Source of the DNA: DATEOR01 sp046734455
Lineage (GTDB): Bacteria; Actinomycetota; Thermoleophilia; Gaiellales; Gaiellaceae
Reading direction: 5' to 3'
Length of the DNA: 29,722 nucleotides
Assembly (NCBI GenBank): GCA_046734455.1
Contig: JBKPRJ010000110.1
Location: 1 to 29,722 of the forward strand
Positions within the stretch are counted from its first letter, which is position 1. Each line of letters opens with the position of its first letter. Below the pieces are notes generated by a model that saw only the letters and a list, made by a program, of their open reading frames with translations, was not told the origin of the DNA and did not search any database. Below are positions 23,250-29,722 of the stretch, piece after piece. The translations under genes and the position numbers were made by a program.

Positions 23250-24538
23250 GCCGCTGCGGCCGAGATGAGGTCGGGGCACACGGGCTCGACCGCCTTCAGC
23301 ACGCGCTTCTCGCTCGGCCCCACGGCTGCGACGGACAGGCGGTCGCGGGCAAGGAGCGCGCCGGTCAGCTCGGCAACGCTGCTGGCGTCAACCGCGTCGA
23401 TCTCGGCGAGGATGCGGTCGAGGTCGAGCAGTTCGCTGTCGGTAATGAGCGACTTGCCGAGGCGGCTCATCCTGTTCGAGGTCAGCTCCATCGAGAGCAT
23501 GATCCGGCCCTTGAGGTTCTCCTTCGCCCGGGCGAGCTCCTCCTCGGAGACATCGCCGGCCGCAACCGTCTCGATCTGCTCGGCGACGATCTCGAGGCAG
23601 GCCCGAAGGTTCTCCTCGCGCGTCCCGACGTAGACCCCGATCTGGCCGGTGTCCGCGTACTGCGACGAGAATGTGTAGACGGTGTAGGCGAGGCCGCGCT
23701 TCTCCCTGATCTCCTGGAAGAGCCGCGACGAGGCCGAGCCGCCCAGGATCCCGTCGAGGATGGATGCCGTGAAGCGCCGCTTGTCGGAGCGCGAGAGGCC
23801 GGGCGCTCCCAAGCAGAGGTGGTACTGCTCGGTGTCCTTGCGCTGGAACGCGAGCCGCGGCGGAGGCGCCGAGACCCACGGAGCGCGCGCGGCCGGCCTT
23901 CGTCCGGGCGGTCGGATCTTGGCTTCCATGCCCTCCACGAGCTCGATCAGGCCGCCGTGCTCGAGATTTCCGGCCGCGGCGACGACGACGTTGCCCGGGG
24001 CGTACCGGGCACCGTGATAGGCGGAGATGGAGCGCCGCGAGACGTTGGCGATCACGTCCGCGCTCCCGAGCACCGGGCGGCCGAGCGGATGGTTGCCGAA
24101 CACCGCCTCCGTGAGAAGGTCGTGGATGAGCTCCTGCGGCGTGTCCTCGACCATCGCGATCTCCTCGAGGATCACCTCTCGCTCCGCGTCGAGGTCGACG
24201 AGCGCCGGCGCGAAGACCATGTCCGTCATGACGTCGAGGGCTTCCTGCACGTGCTCGTCGAGCACGCGCGCGTAGACGACCGTGTAGTCGCGCGCGGTGG
24301 CCGCGTTCAGCTCCCCGCCGAAGCCGTCGAAGATCTCGGCGATCTCCTGCGCGGAGTACTTCTGGGTTCCCTTGAAGAGCAGGTGCTCCAGGAAGTGCGT
24401 GACGCCGGCATGCGCGTTGTCCTCGTCGCGGGAGCCGGTGCCGATCCAGAGACCGATGGCGACGGAGCGAACCGTCTCGAGCGGCTCGCTGATGACCCGC
24501 GCGCCGCTCGCAAGCGTCGTCAGCAGGTAGTTCTGCAC
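23246..24538 (-). CDS. M16 family zinc metallopeptidase
   Basis: This is a 430-residue pitrilysin/processing-peptidase-like protein. The inverted zinc motif HxxEH is intact (THFLEHLLFKG; His48, Glu51, His52), and the downstream acidic residue that usually completes the site lies in EREVILEEIAMVEDTP. The C-terminal half has KRGLAYTVYTFSSQYADTGQ and a helical domain, typical of the single-chain bacterial processing-peptidase group that forms dimers. GTG at 24536-24538 starts the conserved N-terminus (NYLLTTLASGARVISEPLET). In Streptomyces and Bacillus an M16 peptidase also sits beside pnp and the dap genes; here a flavoprotein and two other genes lie between it and pnp. Its substrate is unknown. 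Confidence 0.92.
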   Translation of the reverse strand: MQNYLLTTLASGARVISEPLETVRSVAIGLWIGTGSRDEDNAHAGVTHFLEHLLFKGTQKYSAQEIAEIFDGFGGELNAATARDYTVVYARVLDEHVQEALDVMTDMVFAPALVDLDAEREVILEEIAMVEDTPQELIHDLLTEAVFGNHPLGRPVLGSADVIANVSRRSISAYHGARYAPGNVVVAAAGNLEHGGLIELVEGMEAKIRPPGRRPAARAPWVSAPPPRLAFQRKDTEQYHLCLGAPGLSRSDKRRFTASILDGILGGSASSRLFQEIREKRGLAYTVYTFSSQYADTGQIGVYVGTREENLRACLEIVAEQIETVAAGDVSEEELARAKENLKGRIMLSMELTSNRMSRLGKSLITDSELLDLDRILAEIDAVDASSVAELTGALLARDRLSVAAVGPSEKRVLKAVEPVCPDLISAAAA

Positions 24539-24560
24539 GCGCGAATCGTAGACCTTTGCC

Positions 24561-25724
24561 TCAGACGTGCTTGTAAGCTCGCCCCGGGTCGCCCGCGGCG
24601 CGCGCGAGCAGCGCGATCGCCTTCAGCGGCGGGCGGGCGAGACCTCTGATCCCGCCCACGTCGGCGACCTCGCCGCGCACGAGCCTCTCCACGGCGCCCC
24701 AGACGAGGTTCGTGCTGGCGAGGCCGAACGTCGCGCGCGGATAGCGGTCGAGCGCGACCTTCACTCCCCAGGAGGCCCAGAGGTGAGTCGCGAGGCGCTT
24801 CGCCAAGCGCGGTCCGTACGGATCGAGGGTCTCCGCCCGGCCCCCAAGAAGGTCGAGCACGGCCTCGGAGGCGTACTGCGAGCTGAGGAAGCCCTCGAAC
24901 ATACCGTCGCCGGAGACGGGGTCGATGAGACCCGCCGCGTCGCCCACGAGCAGCGTGCGTCCGCGGGCCAGGGTCGACCCGGGCTCGCGGAGCGGCAGCC
25001 GGTAGCCGCGCAGTTCTTCGAGGTCGTCGAACGACGCGCCGTGAGCGTCGCAGAGCCGGCGCAGGTGCTCGCGAAGGCGCGGCCCCTCTTCTTCCCAGCC
25101 GCCGACGCCGAAGTTGGCATGATCGCCCTTCGGGAAGACCCAGCCGTATCCGCCCGGGACGACGCCCAGCTCGAGTGCGAGCCGCCCGTTGTAGGGCGAG
25201 CGGTCCATCCTCGCGTAGGGCAGGTTCCCTTCGAGCGCGACGCCGACGACGCGGTTCCCTCCCAGGCCGAGTGAGCGCGCTGTAATTCCGTTGACGCCGT
25301 CCGCACCGATCAGGACCTTGGCCTGCAAGCCCTCGACGGAGACGCCGTCCTCCTGCACGTCGAGCTTGCCGACCTTCACGCCCTCGCGAAACTCCGCACC
25401 CGCCTCGACCGCCTTCTGGACGAGGAAGTGGTCGAGTCGCTTCCGCTGCGTCATGTACACGAGCGGCTCGCCGTTCCCACGCGCCAGCGACTTCCGGTAG
25501 CGCAGACGCAAATCCACGGCGGAGACCACGTGCTCGACGACCGGCTCGATGGAGAAGGGCAGCAGCCGGGCCGCGCGGCCGGTCACGCCACCTCCGCAGG
25601 GCTTGTCGCGCGGAAAGCGGGCCCTGTCGAGGAGGAGGACATCCGCGCCCGCCTTCGCAAGCCGGTACGCGGCCGTCGAGCCTGCGGGGCCGGCGCCGAC
25701 GACGATGGCGTCGTAGCCATTCAC
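24561..25724 (-). CDS. Geranylgeranyl reductase family FAD-dependent oxidoreductase
   Basis: This 387-residue flavoprotein has the N-terminal dinucleotide fold GAGPAGSTAAYRLAKAG (about 10-26), then the group-specific LLLDRARFPRDKPCGGGVT with the Cys-Gly-Gly stretch, a second FAD motif RGRTLLVGDAAGLIDPVSGDGM, and the YGWVFPKGD segment characteristic of geranylgeranyl reductases. Such enzymes saturate isoprenoid chains of quinones, lipids or pigments; the actual substrate is not evident and no isoprenoid genes adjoin it. The start is GTG at 25722-25724 (MNGYDAIVVGAG). It ends 22 bp before the M16 gene and may share its transcript. Confidence 0.88.
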   Translation of the reverse strand: MNGYDAIVVGAGPAGSTAAYRLAKAGADVLLLDRARFPRDKPCGGGVTGRAARLLPFSIEPVVEHVVSAVDLRLRYRKSLARGNGEPLVYMTQRKRLDHFLVQKAVEAGAEFREGVKVGKLDVQEDGVSVEGLQAKVLIGADGVNGITARSLGLGGNRVVGVALEGNLPYARMDRSPYNGRLALELGVVPGGYGWVFPKGDHANFGVGGWEEEGPRLREHLRRLCDAHGASFDDLEELRGYRLPLREPGSTLARGRTLLVGDAAGLIDPVSGDGMFEGFLSSQYASEAVLDLLGGRAETLDPYGPRLAKRLATHLWASWGVKVALDRYPRATFGLASTNLVWGAVERLVRGEVADVGGIRGLARPPLKAIALLARAAGDPGRAYKHV

Positions 25725-25768
25725 ACCGCGATTATGGAGCCCGGTTGCAGGCCTAGGTCGGGCTCGAG

Positions 25769-26185
25769 CTATTCCTCCCTCTCGATCACGTACACCACGA
25801 CGGACGTCCCGTCCCGCGTCGACTCGGTTAGGACCTCGTACCCGTCTTGACCCCGGGCCGCGTCAAGAGCTCCGGACGCTTCTCCTTCGGCGGGCGGCGG
25901 GGGCTGGTCAAGTGTCCAGCCACTGGCCGTCAGCTGCTGCGTGTAGTACTTCCGCACGCTCTCGGTTGGATCTTCGGTCGTATAGGCGACGAAGCAGCCC
26001 TGGCTGTTGTACTGGGGTTGGGGCCGTTTACCGCCGTAGTGGGGGAATTCGCGAAACACGCGCATCTGCCTCTCGCTGCACCCGCCGGTCTCGGAGGCGA
26101 TGACTTCGAAGGCGAACGCGAACGCGAACGGCAGCACGAGGAAGAGCGCGACGACGGCGAGCGCTATGAGGAGGGCCTTACGCAC
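25769..26185 (-). CDS. Small membrane-anchored or secreted protein of unknown function
   Basis: This 138-residue protein has an N-terminal hydrophobic helix (about 4-27, LLIALAVVALFLVLPFAFAF) behind Arg-Lys, so it is exported or anchored. The outer part has two cysteines (Cys36, Cys64) that could form a disulfide, the segment SVRKYYTQQLTASGWTL seen in assorted small envelope proteins, a Pro-rich stretch and a final beta-like segment TSVVVYVIEREE. No lipobox is obvious. GTG at 26183-26185 follows a good promoter candidate at only a few bases, so its mRNA would be nearly leaderless. No function is assigned. Confidence 0.7.
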   Translation of the reverse strand: MRKALLIALAVVALFLVLPFAFAFAFEVIASETGGCSERQMRVFREFPHYGGKRPQPQYNSQGCFVAYTTEDPTESVRKYYTQQLTASGWTLDQPPPPAEGEASGALDAARGQDGYEVLTESTRDGTSVVVYVIEREE

Positions 26186-26193
26186 CTAAAAGG

Positions 26194-26222
26194 ATTATTT
26201 GGCGGGACGCGAAGCGGGACAA
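26194..26222 (-). promoter_or_regulatory. Candidate sigma-70-type promoter for the leftward small protein
   Basis: In leftward orientation TTGTCC (26217-26222) and AATAAT (26194-26199) are separated by 17 bases. Transcription would begin around 26187-26188, leaving about two bases before the GTG at 26185, so the message would be nearly leaderless. The AT-rich -10 stands out in this GC-rich DNA. Confidence 0.45.
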
Positions 26223-26291
26223 TGGGTCATCTGGGGGGTTTCTCTCGCGCGCATTCTCACAATGCGGGCCGCCTGTTCGATATAGAGAAGC

Positions 26292-27263
26292 GTGCAGCGA
26301 TTTCCGCAGGCCTCGTTCGTCGGGACGATCGTCGTCTGGGCCTCGGCCTTCTCCGTCATCAAGGCCTTGATCGACCAGGGCGTCGGGGCCGAGCAGATCG
26401 CGCTCTCACGCTACCTCGTCGCCGCACCCGGATTCGTGTTCCTCCTCTGGCGCGCGGGCGGGCTTCCCGGCCTCGACCGCCGAGACGCCACGCGCCTTCT
26501 CGTCGCGGGAGTCGTCATCGTCGCCGGCTACCACCTCTCCCTGAACATCGGCGAGGAGTCGACCGCGTCCGGAATTGCCGCGCTGATCGTCGCCCTCTCC
26601 CCCGCGCTCACGATGGCGTTCGCGATCGGCTTCGGGATCGAGCGCTTCAGCCTCCGCGTCGCGGCGGGTCTCGCCGTGGCCTTCGGCGGCGTGGTCGTGG
26701 TGGTCGGCCTCGGCTCGGGAGAGGACTTCTCGCTCTCCGGGCTGAAAGGGCCGCTCATCGTCCTCGGCGCGCCGCTGTCCTTCGCGCTCTACAACGTCCT
26801 TTTGAAGCCGTTCTTCGCGCGCTACGACCTGCTCGCGTTGACCGCGACCACGAGCCTCGTCGGCACGGTCGGGCTCCTACCGATCTTCGCGGCCTCGGAC
26901 GTCGGCGGCATCGGGTCGGTCGCCGGCCGCGACATCGCGCTCATCCTCTACCTCGGCGTTTTCTCGACGCTTCTCGGCTACATCGGCTGGAACATCGGCC
27001 TGCGGGCCTTCGGGCCGACGCGTGCCGTGACGGCGACCTATGCGATTCCGGCGCTCGCCGTTCTCTTCGGCGCGGTGACGCTCGAGGAGCCCGTGACGGC
27101 ATGGATCGCCGTCGGCGGGCTCCTGATCGTCGGAGGGGTCGCGCTGGCTAGCCTTCGCGGCGCGGGCCGCGGTCACGGCGTCCGCGGTCTCTTCCGCCGC
27201 GGCGCTCGTCTCGAGGACGCTCCTCACGCTCGCGCGGCGGAGCCGACTTCGCGCGCTCGATGA
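26292..27263 (+). CDS. EamA/DMT family transporter
   Basis: This 323-residue protein has the two EamA repeats, about ten membrane helices in all. The first repeat begins FPQASFVGTIVVWASAFSVI and includes NIGEESTASGIAALIVALSP. The second begins near LIVLGAPLSFALYNVLLKPF and ends with TYAIPALAVLFGAVTLEEPV and the last helix IAVGGLLIVGGVALASL. Members export metabolites or amino acids; the substrate is unknown. GTG at 26292 lies just after TATAGA (26281-26286), which is compatible with a leaderless transcript or with GAGAAG acting as a close Shine-Dalgarno. The tail after the last helix, about 33 basic residues, overlaps the antisense end of pnp by 116 bases and looks like accidental read-through. 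Confidence 0.9.
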   Translation: MQRFPQASFVGTIVVWASAFSVIKALIDQGVGAEQIALSRYLVAAPGFVFLLWRAGGLPGLDRRDATRLLVAGVVIVAGYHLSLNIGEESTASGIAALIVALSPALTMAFAIGFGIERFSLRVAAGLAVAFGGVVVVVGLGSGEDFSLSGLKGPLIVLGAPLSFALYNVLLKPFFARYDLLALTATTSLVGTVGLLPIFAASDVGGIGSVAGRDIALILYLGVFSTLLGYIGWNIGLRAFGPTRAVTATYAIPALAVLFGAVTLEEPVTAWIAVGGLLIVGGVALASLRGAGRGHGVRGLFRRGARLEDAPHARAAEPTSRAR

Positions 27264-29631
27264 GCTCCTCGGGCTGAACGAGAGCTCCGTTCTCGTGCTT
27301 CGCGACGAGCTTGAGGCCGATCCGGCCGCGGGCCTTGTCCACCTCGGCGACCTTGACGTCGAGGACGTCGCCGCGGCTGATCACGTCTTCGATGTGCGCG
27401 ACCCGGCCGGGCCCCACATTCGAGACGTGCAACAGGCCGTCGGTGCCCTTCTTCAGCTCCACGAAAGCGCCGAAGTCGGTGGTCTTCACGACCTTGCCGG
27501 TGTACTCGTCGCCGACCTCCGGCTCCTTGGTGAGAGCCTGGATCGCTCCGATGGCGGCCTCGGCCTTCGGCCCGTCGACCGCATAGATGAGGATCGTGCC
27601 GTCCTCCTCGATGTCGATCTGAACCTCATAGTCGGCCTCGAGCGAGCGGATGGTCTCGCCGCCCTTGCCGATGACGAGGCCGATCTGCTCCGGATCGATC
27701 TTGACCGTCGTGATTCGCGGCGCGTAGTCGGAGAGCTCCGTGCGGGTCTCGGAGATCGCCTCGGCCATCTTGTCGAGGATGAACTCACGCGCCCGCTTCG
27801 CCTGATCGAGGGCGTTGCGCATGATCTCCTGCGTGACGCCGGTGATCTTGATGTCCATCTGCAGGGCCGTGATGCCCTCGCGGGAGCCGGCGACCTTGAA
27901 GTCCATGTCACCGAGGTGGTCCTCGGCGCCCTGGATGTCGGTGAGGATGACGTAGTCGTCGCCCTCCTTGACGAGACCCATGGCGATGCCGCCGACGGGC
28001 GCCTTGATCGGCACGCCCGCGTCCATGAGGGCGAGCGTCGAGCCGCAGACGGAGCCCATCGAGGACGAGCCGTTCGACTCGAGCGTCTCGGAGACGAGGC
28101 GGATCGTGTACGGGAACTCGTCGAGGGGCGGGATCATCGGCTCGAGCGCCCGCTGTGCAAGCGCGCCGTGGCCGATGTCGCGGCGCTTGGGGCCGCGCAT
28201 GAAGCCCGTCTCCCCGACCGAGTAGGGCGGGAAGTTGTAGTGGTGCATGTACCGGCGCTCGGACTCGAGCGAGAGGTCGTCGATCCGCTGCCCTTCCTTG
28301 GCCGTGCCGAGGGTGAGCAGGGTCATGATCTGCGTCTGGCCGCGGGTGAAGAGCGCCGAGCCGTGCGTGCGCGGTGAGACGGTCACCTCGCAGTCGATCG
28401 GCCGGATCTCCTCCGTGCCGCGCCCGTCCGGACGCCGCTTCTCGACCGCGATCTTCTCGCGGACGAGCTGCTTGTAGATGGACTCCGCAGCCTTCTTCAC
28501 GAACTGCTTGGTGAGCCCGTCCTTGACCGTCGGGGCCTCGCCCTCGACGGTGGCGGGGCCGACCGGGAACGGAAGCTGGACTTCCTCGATGATCCGGTCG
28601 AAGAGCAGGTGCCGCTTTGCGGACTTGAGCTGCTTGGAGTCCTGCTCGGCCTCGGTGAGGGCCTTGAGCTCCTCCCCGTACTGCTCGCGAACCGCCTCGG
28701 CGACGGCGTCGAGCCGCGCTTTCTCGAGGAGCATGTCCAGGCTCGAGCGCACCTGCATCTCGCGGACGATGTCCTCTTCGGTGGAGTCCATCGTGAGCGG
28801 CGTGGCGAGCTCGGCCGCGATCTCCTCGATCGCGGCGGCGGCTTCCCGGAGACCGTCGGCGGCGATCCGCTCGCGGATGCGGCCGGACTGGCCCGCAACC
28901 TCGGCGTCGACGTCGGCGTCGATCCACTTGGGCTTGCCGACCTCGCGCCGGAGCTCCTCCTGCGCCTCGCAGAGCTTCTTGATCTCTGCGTGCGCCAGCT
29001 CGAGCGCATCGAGGAGCAGCTCCTCGGGCACCTCCTCGGCGCCTGCCTCCACCATCGTCAGGCCGTCTTTCGTGCCGACGACGATGAGGTCCATCGTCGA
29101 TTCCTGCTCGAGCTCGGGCAGGCTGGGGTTGACGACGAGCTGGTCGTCGATCAGGCCGATCCGCACGGCGCCCACGGGCCCGAGGAACGGAAGCGGCGAG
29201 ATCATGAGGGCCGCGGAGGCCCCGTTGATCGCCAGGATGTCGTGTGGGGTGACGAGGTCGGCCGAGAGCGTCGTGCAGATGACCTGCACCTCGTTGGTGA
29301 AGCCCTTCGGCCAGAGCGGCCGGATCGGGCGGTCGATCATGCGTGCGGTGAGAATCGCCTTCTCGGTCGGGCGCCCCTCGCGCTTGAAGAAGCCGCCGGG
29401 GATCTTCCCGGCCGCGTACATGCGCTCCTCGACGTCCACGGTGAGCGGGAAGAAGTCGGCGCCTTCGCGCGCCTCCGTCCGCCCCTGTGCGGTCGCGAGG
29501 ACCATCGTGTCGCCGGCCCGGACGACTACCGCCCCGTCGGCCTGCTTGGCGAGCTTCCCTGTTTCGAAGCTCATGTCGTCCCGGCCGACGGTGACGTTCA
29601 CCGTCGACTTACCGGAAACCATGGTGCTCAT
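27148..29631 (-). CDS. pnp: Polyribonucleotide nucleotidyltransferase (PNPase)
   Basis: PNPase degrades RNA 3' to 5' with phosphate. The 827 residues show the first RNase PH-like core (EGADFFPLTVDVEERMYAAG), a helical linker, the second core with SALFTRGQTQIM, HHYNFPPYSVGETGFMRGPK and the catalytic region TDIQGAEDHLGDMDFKVAG, then a KH domain (GLVIGKGGETIRSLE), an S1 domain (TGKVVKTTDFGAFVELKKGT) and an Arg/Glu/Asp-rich tail. The linker between the cores is about 80 residues longer than I recall for E. coli PNPase. ATG at 29629-29631 has GAGAGG eight bases upstream; a longer frame to 29703 would start inside the leader hairpin. In related genomes rpsO precedes pnp, beyond this edge. Confidence 0.97.
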   Translation of the reverse strand: MSTMVSGKSTVNVTVGRDDMSFETGKLAKQADGAVVVRAGDTMVLATAQGRTEAREGADFFPLTVDVEERMYAAGKIPGGFFKREGRPTEKAILTARMIDRPIRPLWPKGFTNEVQVICTTLSADLVTPHDILAINGASAALMISPLPFLGPVGAVRIGLIDDQLVVNPSLPELEQESTMDLIVVGTKDGLTMVEAGAEEVPEELLLDALELAHAEIKKLCEAQEELRREVGKPKWIDADVDAEVAGQSGRIRERIAADGLREAAAAIEEIAAELATPLTMDSTEEDIVREMQVRSSLDMLLEKARLDAVAEAVREQYGEELKALTEAEQDSKQLKSAKRHLLFDRIIEEVQLPFPVGPATVEGEAPTVKDGLTKQFVKKAAESIYKQLVREKIAVEKRRPDGRGTEEIRPIDCEVTVSPRTHGSALFTRGQTQIMTLLTLGTAKEGQRIDDLSLESERRYMHHYNFPPYSVGETGFMRGPKRRDIGHGALAQRALEPMIPPLDEFPYTIRLVSETLESNGSSSMGSVCGSTLALMDAGVPIKAPVGGIAMGLVKEGDDYVILTDIQGAEDHLGDMDFKVAGSREGITALQMDIKITGVTQEIMRNALDQAKRAREFILDKMAEAISETRTELSDYAPRITTVKIDPEQIGLVIGKGGETIRSLEADYEVQIDIEEDGTILIYAVDGPKAEAAIGAIQALTKEPEVGDEYTGKVVKTTDFGAFVELKKGTDGLLHVSNVGPGRVAHIEDVISRGDVLDVKVAEVDKARGRIGLKLVAKHENGALVQPEELIERAKSAPPREREERPRDERRGGRDRGRRDRGPRREG

Positions 29632-29639
29632 ATGTCTTG

Positions 29640-29645
29640 CCTCTC
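29640..29645 (-). promoter_or_regulatory. pnp Shine-Dalgarno
   Basis: GAGAGG in the leftward mRNA lies eight bases before the ATG at 29629-29631. It decides for this start over the ATG at 29620-29622. Confidence 0.7.
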
Positions 29646-29666
29646 TTTCCTCTGGGAGGTGGAGGC

Positions 29667-29709
29667 GGAGGTTTGAGGCAACCGCTTCGCGGGGCTCCCT
29701 CAAACTTCC
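29667..29709 (-). promoter_or_regulatory. pnp leader hairpin, candidate autoregulatory site
   Basis: In the leftward RNA GGAAGUUUGAGG (29709-29698) pairs with CCUCAAACCUCC (29678-29667) with one mismatch, and an inner CCGC-GAA-GCGG hairpin caps it. The structure sits about 36-78 bases before the pnp start. In E. coli an RNase III-processed leader hairpin mediates PNPase autocontrol; this is a plausible counterpart by position and shape. Confidence 0.6.
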
Positions 29710-29722
29710 ACCGGCTCCTCCC

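Noticed and set aside
29632..29703. N-terminal extension of PNPase to GTG at 29703
   Set aside because: It would begin inside the leader hairpin and bypass a good Shine-Dalgarno; conserved sequence starts at the ATG 29631.
1..29722. CRISPR arrays, insertion sequences, prophage genes, tRNA or rRNA genes
   Set aside because: No spaced direct repeats, transposase or phage-like products, or cloverleaf-like intergenic sequence were seen; the gaps are short and described above.

Overview
The window is about 30 kb of very GC-rich bacterial chromosome. It is gene dense, uses GTG and TTG starts freely, and is read almost entirely leftward (minus strand). Protein content and gene order point to a deep-branching actinobacterium, most likely of the Thermoleophilia (Gaiella/Solirubrobacter type). 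That placement is inferred from gene content and GC-driven residue bias, because there is no rRNA gene here to test it.

Reading leftward in the direction of transcription, the backbone is pnp, an M16 peptidase, dapB, dapA, rnj (RNase J), ftsK, a BMP-type ABC transporter (lipoprotein, ATPase, two permeases, a small membrane protein), a RodZ-like HTH/membrane protein, cinA, thpR, recA, recX, rny (RNase Y) and miaB. From recollection this is an old syntenic block. Streptomyces keeps pnp-M16-dapB-dapA-rnj-ftsK-...-cinA-recA-recX-miaB, and Bacillus-type genomes keep pnp-M16-dapA-rnj-spoIIIE-...-cinA-recA-rny-miaB. It holds mRNA decay (PNPase, RNase J, RNase Y), lysine/peptidoglycan precursor synthesis (DapA, DapB), chromosome translocation (FtsK), recombination (RecA, RecX) and RNA modification or repair (MiaB, ThpR).

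Accessory genes interrupt the backbone at three places. (1) 15.5-19.9 kb: an unknown membrane-anchored protein (+), a leftward trio of unknown protein, ribokinase and nucleoside hydrolase, and an enolase-superfamily-like protein (+). (2) 24.5-27.3 kb: a geranylgeranyl-reductase-type flavoprotein, a small secreted or anchored protein, and an EamA transporter (+). (3) 1.45-1.8 kb: an isolated PxKF-like domain remnant (+). The BMP transporter, nucleoside hydrolase and ribokinase together could import a nucleoside, split it and phosphorylate the ribose.

Points of most interest: recX appears to have no ATG, GTG or TTG start and may start at ATT one base after the recA stop; the pnp leader folds into a long hairpin like known PNPase autoregulatory sites; PNPase has an enlarged central helical linker; a strong hairpin separates the BMP lipoprotein gene from its ATPase gene; a palindromic repeat element built on GGGGTCTGACCCC lies between the enolase-like gene and rnj; three convergent gene pairs abut or overlap with no room for a terminator; and the enolase-like protein seems to lack the usual second-strand KxK motif. 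I found no CRISPR array, insertion sequence, prophage, tRNA or rRNA, and nothing I would call a wholly new defence or mobile system.
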